Positions 46,084 through 63,302 of a stretch of 64,000 nt of DNA are shown piece after piece (the first letter of the stretch is position 1; the number at the start of each line of letters is the position of its first letter). Under the pieces are notes generated by a model. It ran no database searches, was not told the DNA's origin, and saw only the letters and a program-made list of their open reading frames with translations. The DNA is taken from NCBI RefSeq assembly GCF_030317105.1, contig NZ_JASZYG010000025.1, positions 1-64,000 of the forward strand, in the 5' to 3' direction. A program made the translations under genes and the position numbers. Source of the DNA: Variovorax brevis. Its GTDB lineage: Bacteria; Pseudomonadota; Gammaproteobacteria; Burkholderiales; Burkholderiaceae_C.

Positions 46084-46575
46084 ATGATCCGCAAACTTCA
46101 CCACAACGCCTACCGCTGCCGCGACTCGGAGGAGACGCGCAAGTTCTACGAAGACTTTCTCGGCCTTCCGCTGGTCACCACGATGGAACTGGGCCAGACC
46201 AAGACCGGCCGCGAGACGCACGCGCTGCACACCTTTTACCGGCTGGACGACGGCTCGCACCTGGCGTTCTTCGAAGTCGACGACATGCCCTTCGAGTTCA
46301 AGGCGCAGCACGACTTCGACCTGCACATCGCGCTCGAAGTCGGCCCCGAAGTCCTGCAGCCGATGATGGCCAAGGCCCGCGAACAAGGCATGGAGTGCCG
46401 CGGGCCGTCGGACCACGGCATCATCGATTCGATCTACTTCCGCGATCCCAACGGCTATGTGATCGAGCTGTGCGCCAAGCGCGCCAATCATGACGAGATG
46501 ATGGACCCGGCAAAGAATGGCGCCCGCGAGGCGCTCAAGCGCTGGACCAAGGCGAAGCTTCAGGCGCCGGCCTGA
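46084..46575 (+). CDS. VOC-family (glyoxalase/dioxygenase-fold) protein
   Basis: 163 residues from ATG 46084, 41 bases after GST. betaalphabetabetabeta modules: LHHNAYRCRDSEETRKFYED, HLAFFEVDD, HIALEVGPE and YFRDPNGYVIELCAKRA. Histidine and glutamate positions (HHNAY, FEVDD, HIALE, VIELC) supply metal ligands. The reaction cannot be named. Confidence 0.85.
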   Translation: MIRKLHHNAYRCRDSEETRKFYEDFLGLPLVTTMELGQTKTGRETHALHTFYRLDDGSHLAFFEVDDMPFEFKAQHDFDLHIALEVGPEVLQPMMAKAREQGMECRGPSDHGIIDSIYFRDPNGYVIELCAKRANHDEMMDPAKNGAREALKRWTKAKLQAPA

Positions 46576-46635
46576 GTTCGCGTTTCCCGGCGAGGTCATG
46601 CCCGCCTGATTCCAAGGATCCAAGGAGTCGCCTCC

Positions 46636-48246
46636 ATGCCAGCCCTGTCGGTCATCGACCTCGCCATGTTCTTGCTCGAAACGCCCGAGCGCCCTTTCAA
46701 CATCGGGCCGCTGGTCGTCCTCGATCCACCTGAGCGCGAACGGGCAGGTTTTGCCGACAGGCTTCGGGAACAGATGCTTGCGCGAGCGCCGGGCATTCCC
46801 TTCAACTACCGGCTGCGCATGCCGCTGCTCGGCATGCCTTCGCTGGAACCCGATCCCGGCGCCGACATAGCGCAACACGTGCACCGGATCTCGCTGGAGC
46901 CACCCGGCAGCCACGAACAGCTCTTTGCCGAGGTGTGCGAGCGGCACGAAGCGGTCCTGGACCGGTCGCGCCTGCTGTGGAACCTGTACATCTTCGACGG
47001 GCTGGAAGGCGGCAAGGTGGCGATCTATGCCACGACGCACCACGGCATCATCGACGGCCGAGGTTTCGTGGAGACCATCGCGAACTGGCTGGCGACTTCT
47101 CCGACAGATTCGCCCGTGCGCGCTATGTGGGAAGGCGTGCCACGGCGTGCCAACGAAAGCGCTGTGCGGGCCTCCGTCGGCCAGCGGCTCGCAGGCCTGC
47201 TCAGCAAGGCCGGCGGAAGCACCGTGTCGGTTATGGGTCTGTACGGCATGCTGGCGCAGCAAGGCCTGAAGGCGCTCGGCGTGGGGTCGAAGGGGCTGTC
47301 GCTGCCCTTCACCGGGATCCCGAAGGTGTTGCGCGGACGTTCGTCGTCGAAGCGCTCCTTTGCCTGCACGACGCTGCCGCTGCGAGAGATGAAGGCCTTC
47401 GGCAAGGCGCACGGTGCCACCCTCAATGACGTGATATTGCTGAGCTTGGACATTGCGCTGGCGCGCTATCTGCACGACCTGGGCCAGCGTCCGTCGCGTG
47501 CGCTGGTCACGGCGATGCCTGTTGCGCTGGCCGGCGCCAAGGGCGGCAACCAGATCGCGGTGCTGCAGTTTCCAATGGGTGCGCCGGGGCTGGACACCGA
47601 CAAGCGCCTTGCAGCCATCCGAAAGGAGACCGCGAGCGTCAAGAGCGTCATCGAAAAGGAATCCACCGACACGGTCATGCTCTACACCACGCTCGTGCAT
47701 GGCCTGCCCGCGCTGGTTGAACGCGCCGGCCTGAAGGGCGGCCTGTCCGTCAGCAACCTGATGGTCTCCAACCCCTTCGGACTGGCGGAACAGCGCTACC
47801 TGATGGGCGCGCCGGTGGAGATGGTGCTGCCGATCTCGGTCGTGCCCGCGGGGCAGTTGCTCAACGTCACCGCGGTGTCGCTGGGCGAGCGTTTGCAGCT
47901 TGGATTCCTGGGCATGCCGGAGTCGGTCCCTGACATCGGCAAGCTGGCGCAGTACACCGCGCAAGCTTGTGAGGAAGTCTTGCGGTCGAAGTCGCAAGGT
48001 GAGGTGCAGGAGAAGGCCGGGCCAACGGTTGCGCGGCCACCGGCGGCAAAGCGGGCGGCGGCGAAGAACGCTGCGGCGAAACAACCTCCGGCAAAGAAAG
48101 CGGCTGCGAACAAACCGGCTGCCAAGAAGGCTCCGGCAAAGCGTCCAGCTGCAAAGCAGGCTGCGGCGAAGAAACCAGCAACGAAGCGACCGGCAGCAAA
48201 ACGCCCGGCGACCGCAAAGACCGCGCGCGCCAAGCCGCGCGCTTAG
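46636..48246 (+). CDS. WS/DGAT-type acyltransferase with Lys/Ala/Pro C-terminal tail
   Basis: 536 residues, ATG 46636 with AAGGAG upstream. Wax-ester synthase/acyl-CoA:diacylglycerol acyltransferase family: MFLLETPERPFNIGPLVVLD opens the fold, and the catalytic HHxxxDG is H135-H136-G-I-I-D140-G. The family makes wax esters or triacylglycerols from acyl-CoA. From about residue 465 there is a repeat-rich tail of AKKPAAKKAPAKRPAAKQAA type, like histone H1 or AlgP. A related gene (52955) has the same active-site position but a different tail. Confidence 0.85.
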   Translation: MPALSVIDLAMFLLETPERPFNIGPLVVLDPPERERAGFADRLREQMLARAPGIPFNYRLRMPLLGMPSLEPDPGADIAQHVHRISLEPPGSHEQLFAEVCERHEAVLDRSRLLWNLYIFDGLEGGKVAIYATTHHGIIDGRGFVETIANWLATSPTDSPVRAMWEGVPRRANESAVRASVGQRLAGLLSKAGGSTVSVMGLYGMLAQQGLKALGVGSKGLSLPFTGIPKVLRGRSSSKRSFACTTLPLREMKAFGKAHGATLNDVILLSLDIALARYLHDLGQRPSRALVTAMPVALAGAKGGNQIAVLQFPMGAPGLDTDKRLAAIRKETASVKSVIEKESTDTVMLYTTLVHGLPALVERAGLKGGLSVSNLMVSNPFGLAEQRYLMGAPVEMVLPISVVPAGQLLNVTAVSLGERLQLGFLGMPESVPDIGKLAQYTAQACEEVLRSKSQGEVQEKAGPTVARPPAAKRAAAKNAAAKQPPAKKAAANKPAAKKAPAKRPAAKQAAAKKPATKRPAAKRPATAKTARAKPRA

Positions 48247-48298
48247 GAGCCCGTGCGGCTCGAATTTTCAATCGAGGGCGACGGCATTTCCCGCCCCT

Positions 48299-49273
48299 TC
48301 AGTCCAGCCGGATGTTCTTCAAACTGATCAACTGCCCCCAGCGTGCCGATTCACGCTTGACCTCGGCACCCATCTCTTCCGGCGTGGAGATCACGGGTTC
48401 CGCATAGGCCAGCTTGATCTTCGCGACCAACTCCGGATCGCGGCTGGCCTTCGACACTTCCTGGTTCAGGCGCAGGACGATCTCGCGCGGTGTTCCCGCG
48501 GGCGCCCAGAACCCCTGAAAGCTCGCCACGTCGGCGCCGGGAACCAGCTCGGCAACATTGGGCACGTCCGGCGTTGCAGGGTTGCGCCGGCCATAGCCCC
48601 AGACCGCCAGTGCCTGCACACGCCCTTCCTTGATGAAGGGAATGGCATTCGCGGCCGGCTCCCACACCATCGGAACGGAGCCGCCCACCACGTCGGTCAA
48701 GGCCGCGCCTTTGTAAGGCACGTGCACCATGTCGATCTTCTCCTGGCCGAGCACCAGCTCCATCACCAGGTGCGGGAAGCCTCCCATGCCATACGAGGCG
48801 TAGCTGTACTTGCCGGGTTCGGTGCGCGCCAGCTTGACGAGGTCCGGCACCGTCTTCGCCGGGAAATCCTTGTTCACCAGCAGATAGAGGCCGTTGCGCA
48901 CCGTCTGCGCGACAGGAACGAAATCCTTCTCCACGTTGAAAGGCAGCTTGCTGAAGGCATGAGGATTGCTCACGAACGAGTTGGAAACGGCATAGAGCAG
49001 CGTGTATCCATCCGCCGGCGCCTTGGCCACCGCCTCCTGCGCGATGTTGCCGGTTGCACCCGGCTTGTTGTCCACGACGACGGGCTGGCCCAGCGCCTTG
49101 GACAGCTTCTCGCCGTAGATTCGGGCGATCACGTCCGCGGCCAGGCCGGCAGGCAGCCCGATGACGATCTTGATGGACTTGTTGGGCCAGGTCGATTGCG
49201 CGGCCGCGCCTGCACCCAAGGCCGCCAGCACGCTCGCGACAAGGATCTTGCGCAGCGGAAAAGTTGCATTCAT
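48299..49273 (-). CDS. Bug-family tripartite tricarboxylate transporter substrate-binding protein
   Basis: 324 residues from ATG 49273 (GAGGAG upstream). Signal VASVLAALGAGAAAQS then WPNKSIKIVIGLPAGLAADV, GYTLLYAVSNSF, MVHVPYKGAALTDVVGGSVP and APAGTPREIVLRL, all family marks. Probably the last gene of a five-gene operon with FAH hydrolase, NIPSNAP, cupin and deacetylase genes, so it should import or sense the substrate of that pathway. No TctA/TctB here. Confidence 0.92.
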   Translation of the reverse strand: MNATFPLRKILVASVLAALGAGAAAQSTWPNKSIKIVIGLPAGLAADVIARIYGEKLSKALGQPVVVDNKPGATGNIAQEAVAKAPADGYTLLYAVSNSFVSNPHAFSKLPFNVEKDFVPVAQTVRNGLYLLVNKDFPAKTVPDLVKLARTEPGKYSYASYGMGGFPHLVMELVLGQEKIDMVHVPYKGAALTDVVGGSVPMVWEPAANAIPFIKEGRVQALAVWGYGRRNPATPDVPNVAELVPGADVASFQGFWAPAGTPREIVLRLNQEVSKASRDPELVAKIKLAYAEPVISTPEEMGAEVKRESARWGQLISLKNIRLD

Positions 49274-49302
49274 GGCATGTCTCCTCTTGATCTCGCCGGG
49301 GC

Positions 49303-50175
49303 TCACTGGACTTCGTCGGCGACCCGATTGCGAATCAGGCCGACACCTTCGATCTCCACTTCCACCACGTCACCGTGATGCATGAAGAGCGGCGGTGTGC
49401 GGGCGAGTCCGACGCCGGCCGGCGTGCCCATGAGGATGACGTCACCAGCGTGCAGCGCCATGGCCTCGCTCACCAGTGAAATGACCGTCGCCGTGTCGAA
49501 CACCATCTCCGACGTGTTGGCGGACTGGACGGTTTCGCCGTTGAGGCGCGTCTCGATCCTGAGCCCCGCGCCGCCGGGCGGAAGCTCGTCCGCCGAAACG
49601 AAGTCCGGACCGATCGATCCGGAACGGTCGAAATTCTTGCCGACGGTCCACTGCGGCGACTTGAACTGATAGTCGCGAACCGAGCCTTCGTTCGAGACGG
49701 AATAGCCCGCGACATGGTCCAGCGCAGACGCCTTGCGGATGTGCCTGCCTGGCTTGCCAATGAACACCGCCAGCTCGCCTTCGTAGTCGAACTGGTCGGA
49801 GCACAGCGGCCGCACGATGGGCTGCTCGTACCCCACGAAGCTCGCCGCCGTGCGCAGGAAGAGCGTCGGATACGCGGGCTGCTCGAACTTGCTTTCCCGC
49901 GTGTGATCCAGGTAGTTCAAGCCAACGCAGATGATCTTTTGCGGCGCCGGCACAGGTGGCAGGTATTCGATGCCTTCCAGCTCCACCGGGACGCCATATT
50001 GCTCCATCGCAATGGCAGCTTCCCGCAGGGCGGCAACGCCGCTCTGGATCAGTGCCTGGAGGTCCTGGGGGAAACGGTCGGCGTGTGCCGCGCTCAGGGC
50101 GCGCAAGCCGGTGGGCGTGCGAAGTGCCAGGCGGGGCGCTTCGGAATCGCGGTGTTTGAAAGTCACGAATCGCAT
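49303..50175 (-). CDS. fumarylacetoacetate hydrolase (FAH) family protein
   Basis: 290 residues from ATG 50175 (CAGGAAGAACGTCC upstream). PQKIICVGLNYLDHTRES, FDYEGELAVFIGKPG (metal-ligand Glu), DHVAGYSVSNEGSVRDYQFK and GDVILMGTPAGVGLAR match FAH-family hydrolases/isomerases/decarboxylases acting on 2-oxo- or acylpyruvate-type acids. The product is probably a small oxoacid from an aromatic or sugar-acid route. It overlaps the end of the NIPSNAP gene by 13 bases. Confidence 0.9.
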   Translation of the reverse strand: MRFVTFKHRDSEAPRLALRTPTGLRALSAAHADRFPQDLQALIQSGVAALREAAIAMEQYGVPVELEGIEYLPPVPAPQKIICVGLNYLDHTRESKFEQPAYPTLFLRTAASFVGYEQPIVRPLCSDQFDYEGELAVFIGKPGRHIRKASALDHVAGYSVSNEGSVRDYQFKSPQWTVGKNFDRSGSIGPDFVSADELPPGGAGLRIETRLNGETVQSANTSEMVFDTATVISLVSEAMALHAGDVILMGTPAGVGLARTPPLFMHHGDVVEVEIEGVGLIRNRVADEVQ

Positions 50176-50510
50176 GGACGTTCTTCCTGTACTTGGTGGT
50201 GGGGACTGAAGGCAGCAGGCTTCAGGATCTTTGACTCCTGCGCCTCGATGAACTGAAAGATCTTTGGCGCGTATTCCTGCCACTGGGGGTCGGCCGACAG
50301 GGCCGCGCGACGCGCCTCGCGGTCCTGGAGGTCGTCGTAGGCCCACAGGTGAACGATCTGGTTGAGCGCGCCGAACTCGGTGTGAAAGTAGCCAACCAGG
50401 CGGCCCAGGTACTTCCTTTGAAGCGCCAGTCCACCCTCATGCTCGTAGGTGCGCAGGTACTCGCGCACGGACCCGGGGCGAACGCGGTAGGTTCGCTGCT
50501 CGACGATCAT
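50163..50510 (-). CDS. NIPSNAP family protein
   Basis: 115 residues from ATG 50510. MIVEQRTYRVRPGSVREYLR, LGRLVGYFHTEFGALNQIVH and LWAYDDLQDREARRAALSAD match NIPSNAP small dimeric alpha-beta-barrel proteins. Often encoded beside catabolic enzymes; catalytic role unproven. Overlaps the FAH gene by 13 bases. Confidence 0.88.
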   Translation of the reverse strand: MIVEQRTYRVRPGSVREYLRTYEHEGGLALQRKYLGRLVGYFHTEFGALNQIVHLWAYDDLQDREARRAALSADPQWQEYAPKIFQFIEAQESKILKPAAFSPHHQVQEERPCDS

Positions 50511-50514
50511 TTGT

Positions 50515-50973
50515 TCACCCCGGAAAGTTGGTGTCGTGCTTCTTGCTGATCTCCAGCACCTTCTCGCCGGAGAAGCCCGGCCCGGCCGCTTCGGAGATCT
50601 CGCGGAAGTAGCGGTCCTGCCCGCCGGGAAGGCTCCAGTCGAGCATCCGGGCGACCGTGGTGCCGGCGTTCCGGAAGCGGTGCACCACACCGCGCGGCAG
50701 ATAGACCACCGTGCCGGGTCCCACCGTGCGCGTGGTGGTGCCCACCGTCAGCTCGTACATGCCTTCGACAATGAAGAAGCACTCTTCCTGCGTGTAGTGA
50801 AGATGATCCGGCGGCCCCTCGCCCGGCTTGTGGCAGGCCAGGATCACCGAGATCTTTCCGTCGGTGTCGTCACTGCTCAGCAGCACGCGCATGTCCAGTC
50901 CAAAGGGCGTGATGGGCATCGCCTCTTCGGGCGTGACGATGAGCCCACCGTCTTCAAGTCGTCTTGTGTTCAT
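50515..50973 (-). CDS. cupin-domain protein
   Basis: 152 residues from ATG 50973 (GGAG upstream); an upstream ATG (50985) lacks a ribosome-binding site. The cupin motif is PPDHLHYTQEECFFIVEGMY (H-x-H ... E) followed by VVYLPRGVVHRFRNAG, giving a 2-His/Glu metal site. Cupins of this kind act as oxygenases or isomerases or as metabolite-binding proteins. It begins 12 bases after the deacetylase stop, so cotranscription is likely. Confidence 0.87.
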   Translation of the reverse strand: MNTRRLEDGGLIVTPEEAMPITPFGLDMRVLLSSDDTDGKISVILACHKPGEGPPDHLHYTQEECFFIVEGMYELTVGTTTRTVGPGTVVYLPRGVVHRFRNAGTTVARMLDWSLPGGQDRYFREISEAAGPGFSGEKVLEISKKHDTNFPG

Positions 50974-50985
50974 GCTTGTCTCCAT

Positions 50986-51705
50986 TCAGGCGGCCGAAGC
51001 CACGGTTGAAATCATGTCGCCCATGGGGCGAACACGCACGCCACGGACCATCGGCAGACAGTCCGGTGGGAATTCCTGGCGTAAGCTGATGCCTTCGTCC
51101 AAAGCAGCCTGGATGAAGCGCTCGAGGTTTCTCATCGCACCCGTCTGGTAGTCATGCAACACGGTGAGCGTCCAGTCGCGTTCGCGCGACTGCCTGAGTG
51201 CCGTGTCGACCCAGCCCTCGGGGTCGTCCCAGTCACGGGGCACGCAGTTCCACAGCACGCAGGTGAATGCATTCGCCTGCAGGTACTCGAAGGCGGCCGG
51301 GCTGAGCAGATGAGGCCCCACCAGGCCGCCATTGCCGAAGGGACGAAAGAACTTGTCGGGGTGCGCGACATCGGCCATGAGGGTCTGCGTGCGCGCGATC
51401 TCGTCCTGCGCCACGCGCGGATCCGTCGTCTCGCCAAGCGGCACCGTGTGCGTGTAGGTGTGGTTGCCGATCCAGTGGCCCTGGCCTGCCGCATGCCGTG
51501 CGAGACCCCGCGCCTGAGGGTCTTCCAGGTTCTGGCCAAGAACGAAGAAGGTCGAGCGGATCTCGTACCGGTCCAGCACATCGAGGACGTGCGGCGTCAC
51601 TTCCACGGTGGGCCCGTTGTCGAATGTGAGCGTCATGGCGCGCGCCATTTGCACGCCCTTTGCATTCACTGGCTTGAGGTCGGGTCCACCGTGTTGTCTT
51701 GCCAC
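50986..51705 (-). CDS. polysaccharide deacetylase (NodB-like) family protein
   Basis: 239 residues from GTG 51705 (CAGGAG upstream). The NodB motif 1 is TLTFDNGPTVEVT (TFDNGP in place of TFDDGP) and motif 2 is GNHTYTHTVP; RPFGNGG and VLWNCVPRDW follow. The second Asp of the metal site is thus replaced by Asn. The variant family includes enzymes that act on non-sugar amides; because the rest of the operon is catabolic, a small-molecule amidohydrolase is conceivable. First gene of the operon. Confidence 0.78.
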   Translation of the reverse strand: MARQHGGPDLKPVNAKGVQMARAMTLTFDNGPTVEVTPHVLDVLDRYEIRSTFFVLGQNLEDPQARGLARHAAGQGHWIGNHTYTHTVPLGETTDPRVAQDEIARTQTLMADVAHPDKFFRPFGNGGLVGPHLLSPAAFEYLQANAFTCVLWNCVPRDWDDPEGWVDTALRQSRERDWTLTVLHDYQTGAMRNLERFIQAALDEGISLRQEFPPDCLPMVRGVRVRPMGDMISTVASAA

Positions 51706-51775
51706 TTCCGTCTCCTGAATTTCGAATCTGCTCGAAGCTTGGAAGGATGATCGGCGAGGGGTTTCGTCTACACAA

Positions 51776-51795
51776 TATGGAAATTAACGAACATA
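51776..51795. promoter_or_regulatory. dyad in the LysR / operon divergent promoter
   Basis: TATG-N12-CATA lies in the AT-rich 120-base gap between the divergent LysR gene and the deacetylase-first operon. It is near the LysR T-N11-A spacing and the natural place for the LysR-type protein to bind. Weak evidence; one of several possible dyads there. Confidence 0.3.
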
Positions 51796-51825
51796 CTATT
51801 TCCGCAAAGAAAGAGATCTGACGCG

Positions 51826-52785
51826 ATGCCCAACCTCCTGAATCAAGCCAGCGTGCTGTCCCTGCGCTGCTTCGTCGCCGTGGTGGACGCCAACAGCTTT
51901 TCCGTGGCGGCGCGCCAATTGCGCATGGCGCCTTCGTCGGTGACCAAGCACGTGCAATTGCTGGAGCGCGCGACGGGCGCGGCACTGGTACACCGAACGA
52001 CGCGGCGCATCAGCGTGACCGAAGCCGGCGAGGCCTTCTACGCCAGGTGCGTCGACATCCTGGAACAGCTGGAAGGGACGATCGCCGGCATCTCGGGCGA
52101 ACAGGCGGCGGGCGGCAGCCTGCGCGTGATTGCGCCGCCATCTTTCGCCTCGACGGTCGTGGCGCCTGGCCTGGCGCGCTTTCTCGAGCGCCATCCGGGT
52201 GCCACCGTGGACCTGTCCGTGAACAGCGCCATCCCCGACCTGGTACGCGAGCGAATCGACGTGGCCATCTTCATCGGCGATGAACTGACGACCAAGCAGG
52301 CGCACCTGGTGCTCGCCGAGAGCCCGCAGGTGCTCTGCGCGTCGCCCGCCTACCTGAAGACGCATGCCGTGCCGCAGACGCCGGCTGACCTGGAGCGGCG
52401 GCAGTGCTGCCTGTGCCCCCGCTTCTCCCAGACCGCCGAGACCTGGCACCTGCGGCAGGGCAACGCGTGGAAGCCTGTTCGCCCGAACGCGGTGCTGCTC
52501 TCCGACAACGGCGAGGCGCTGCGACGCGCCTGCCTGACGGGCGCCGGCATCGGAAACTTCTACCGCTTCCATGTCGGCGAGGACCTGGCAAGCGGCGCGC
52601 TGGTGGAGGTGCTGCCGCAGCACCCGCTGCGGCCCAAGACGATCTACGCCATCCTGCCACATCGCCACATGATCCGGCCGCTGGTGCGCGGCTTTACCGC
52701 CTTCCTTGCCGAAGAAGTGGAAGCCATGTTGCGACCCGCAGCACTACCGCGTCCGCGAGCAGCTCGAAAGAAAACCAGGGTTTAA
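51826..52785 (+). CDS. LysR-family transcriptional regulator
   Basis: 319 residues, ATG 51826. HTH SLRCFVAVVDANSFSVAARQ with RMAPSSVTKHVQLLERATGA and LVHRTTRRISVTEAGEAF; then the periplasmic-binding-like effector domain (GSLRVIAPPSFASTVVAPGL). Divergent from the Bug/FAH/NIPSNAP/cupin/deacetylase operon 120 bases away, so probably its activator. Confidence 0.92.
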   Translation: MPNLLNQASVLSLRCFVAVVDANSFSVAARQLRMAPSSVTKHVQLLERATGAALVHRTTRRISVTEAGEAFYARCVDILEQLEGTIAGISGEQAAGGSLRVIAPPSFASTVVAPGLARFLERHPGATVDLSVNSAIPDLVRERIDVAIFIGDELTTKQAHLVLAESPQVLCASPAYLKTHAVPQTPADLERRQCCLCPRFSQTAETWHLRQGNAWKPVRPNAVLLSDNGEALRRACLTGAGIGNFYRFHVGEDLASGALVEVLPQHPLRPKTIYAILPHRHMIRPLVRGFTAFLAEEVEAMLRPAALPRPRAARKKTRV

Positions 52786-52954
52786 CCCCCGGACCCGATG
52801 GCAACTTGTTCACGCCGGCTGCCTGCGGAGGGGACCGGCGCTTGAGTAATACTATGGCCCTACAGCGAGGTCGTCGCCTCGCCCAGCCCTGCCCGCAACG
52901 GTGCGGGGTGAGCAAGCCACTCATAACACCAGAGATTCAGGAGGAGATACCCCC

Positions 52955-54646
52955 ATGCCAGCCCTTTCCCTCATCGACGCGGCCATGTTCCTGTTCGAGA
53001 CGCCCGAGCGTCCGTTCAACATTGGCCCGCTGATCGTGCTCGACCCGCCCGCGCGCGGCCGCGCCACCTTTGCCGACCGCCTGGTCACCCAGATGCTCAA
53101 GCGTCCCCTGGGCGCACCCTTCAACTACAAGCTGAGCGCGCCCGCCCTGGGACTGCCGACGCTGGAAGTCGATGCGAATGCCGACCTGTCTGCGCACGTT
53201 CACCGCATCACGCTCGACAAGCCCGGCAGTTTCGAGCAGCTCTCCGCCCAGGTCTGCGCGCTGCACGAACAGCGCATCGACCGCTCCAGGCTGCTGTGGG
53301 AGCTCTACGTCATCGACGGCCTCGAAGGCGGCAAGGTCGCCCTCTATGGCAAGACCCATCACGGCATCATCGACGGCCGCGGCTTCGTCCAGGCCATCTC
53401 GGGCTGGCTGAGCACCGACGCTGCCGACACCACCGTGCGCGCGATGTGGGAAGGCGTCTCGCGTCCCGCCAAGGAAGGCGCGGCCAAGGAGGGCACGGCC
53501 AAGGACGACGTCGCACAGGAAAGCCCGGAGCGCCGATCCCTCGGCGCGCGCCTGGGTGGCCTGCTGGGCCTCGTCAAGGGCACGACCGCCTCGGCAGTGG
53601 GCCTCTACGCCATGCTTGCCAAGCAGGGCCTGAAGACGCTCGGCGTCGGTGGCTTCGAGAGCCTGCTGTTGCCCTACGCGCGCGTGCCACGCGTCCTCGG
53701 CGGCAAGGCGTCGTCCAAGCGCTCTTTCGCCTACGCAACGCTGCCCATTCGCGAGATGAAGGCCTTCGCCAAGGCGCAGGGCGTCACGCTCAATGACCTG
53801 CTGCTTTCCACCGTGGACATCGCGCTCGCCCGTTACTTGCAAGAACAAGACAAGCTGCCCACCCAGCCCCTGGTCACGGCAATGCCGATCGCGCTGGCCA
53901 ATGCCGGCGGCGGCAACCAGATCGCCGTGTTGCAGTTCCCGCTGGGCGCGCCCGGCCTGAGCCCGGCCAAGCGCCTGGCCGCCGTGCGTGCCGAGACGGC
54001 GACCGTCAAGCGCGTCATCGAAAAGACGACCAATGAACTCGTCATGCTCTACACCACGCTCGTGCACGGCGTGCCGGCCATGGTCGAGAAGCTGGGCATC
54101 AAGACGGGCTTGCCCGTCAGCAACCTGATGGTCTCCAACCCCTTCGGGTTCGCGGAAAAGCGCTACCTCATGGGCGCTGCCGTCGATGTGGTGCTGCCGG
54201 TGTCGGTCGTGCCCGCGGGCCAGTTGCTCAACGTCACCTCGGTCACGCTGGCCGACCGCTTCCAGATCGGCTTCCTGGCCATGCCTGAAGCGGTTCCGAA
54301 CATCGCCAAGCTCGCGAGCTACATCCCCGACGCTTTCGACGAGCTCGTGCGCTCGATGACGGCGCCGGAGTCGGCGTCCGACGCAGCGCAGGCGTCGGCC
54401 GGGGCACCCGCCGCAGAGCAGGCACCCGCCGCGGCACCGGCCAAAAAGCGCGCCGCACGCCCGCGGCCGGCCGCGAAGGCTGCCGTGGCCGACGCGCCGG
54501 CTCCCGCTCCGCGCAAACGCGCTGCAGCCAAACGAAAGAAATCCGCGAAGGCTGTTGAAGCCGGGGCGACCGCACGCGCTGAAGCCGAGGTGACTGCAAG
54601 CGCTGATGCCGAGGCGACTGCAGGCGCTGAAGCTGTGGCGGCCTGA
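52955..54646 (+). CDS. WS/DGAT-type acyltransferase with Ala-rich C-terminal tail
   Basis: 563 residues from ATG 52955 with CAGGAGGAGATA upstream. Same fold and start as the 46636 paralogue (MPALSLIDAAMFLFETPERP). The catalytic HHxxxDG motif is H135-H136-G-I-I-D140-G. From about 470 the tail is Ala-rich, first basic (AKKRAARPRPAAKA, RKRAAAKRKKSAKA) then acidic (TARAEAEVTASADAEATAGA). Predicted to make neutral lipids. A terminator follows. Confidence 0.85.
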   Translation: MPALSLIDAAMFLFETPERPFNIGPLIVLDPPARGRATFADRLVTQMLKRPLGAPFNYKLSAPALGLPTLEVDANADLSAHVHRITLDKPGSFEQLSAQVCALHEQRIDRSRLLWELYVIDGLEGGKVALYGKTHHGIIDGRGFVQAISGWLSTDAADTTVRAMWEGVSRPAKEGAAKEGTAKDDVAQESPERRSLGARLGGLLGLVKGTTASAVGLYAMLAKQGLKTLGVGGFESLLLPYARVPRVLGGKASSKRSFAYATLPIREMKAFAKAQGVTLNDLLLSTVDIALARYLQEQDKLPTQPLVTAMPIALANAGGGNQIAVLQFPLGAPGLSPAKRLAAVRAETATVKRVIEKTTNELVMLYTTLVHGVPAMVEKLGIKTGLPVSNLMVSNPFGFAEKRYLMGAAVDVVLPVSVVPAGQLLNVTSVTLADRFQIGFLAMPEAVPNIAKLASYIPDAFDELVRSMTAPESASDAAQASAGAPAAEQAPAAAPAKKRAARPRPAAKAAVADAPAPAPRKRAAAKRKKSAKAVEAGATARAEAEVTASADAEATAGAEAVAA

Positions 54647-54689
54647 GCGCACCCAGCGCGGCTTGTCCTCGACAAGCTGCGTCCACCTG

Positions 54690-54728
54690 AAATCCGCGCG
54701 CGCCATCCGGCGCCCGCGGATTTTTTTC
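54690..54728 (+). terminator. rho-independent terminator after second WS/DGAT
   Basis: AAATCCGCG...CGCGGATTT with a GC-rich internal loop followed by a T-run (54721-54727). Classic hairpin plus T-run, 44 bases after the stop. Confidence 0.8.
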
Positions 54729-54912
54729 GTCCGGGTCGACCGAAAGCAGGAGCGCAGGGCCGTTGACCCTCACCCGGAAGGCACGCGCATCGCCCTGACG
54801 CAAAACGCATCGATTTCACTTTGCGCAGCAATTTGCGGGGCAGCACACTAGACTCGGCGCCGTATGCGCGGCATGCGCATCCACCCTCCCGAAACGCGGA
54901 AGGCAACTGCAC

Positions 54913-62948
<8,036 letters not shown>

Positions 62949-62949
<1 letters not shown>

Positions 62950-63302
62950 TGAGTGACCCCGCAACCATCGACCCCGCCACCTTCGCCGAATTGCAGGACG
63001 CCGCAGGCACCGACTTCGTGAAGGACCTGGTGCAGACCTTCCTCGAAGAAGCGCCAGTCATGCTCAAGGAACTGCGCGACGCACAGGCCGCCGGCAACGC
63101 CGACGCCTTCCGTCGCGCAGCGCATTCGCTCAAGTCCAACAGCCTGACCTTCGGCGCGCTGCAACTCGGCGCGATGGCACGCGAACTGGAGTTGGGCGGC
63201 CTCGCCGCCGCGGCCGCACAGCCGTCGCCCAACGCGCTCGACGCACTTCAAGCCGAATACGCGCGCGTCGAAAGCGCGCTGAAAGAACTCACCCATGGTT
63301 GA
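62949..63302 (+). CDS. Hpt domain phosphotransfer protein
   Basis: 117 residues; the ATG at 62949 overlaps the kinase stop (TGATG), so it is translationally coupled. Hpt motif AAHSLKSNSLTFGA with the phospho-accepting H59. It should take phosphate from the kinase receivers and pass it to another receiver, most likely that of the next gene. Confidence 0.9.
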
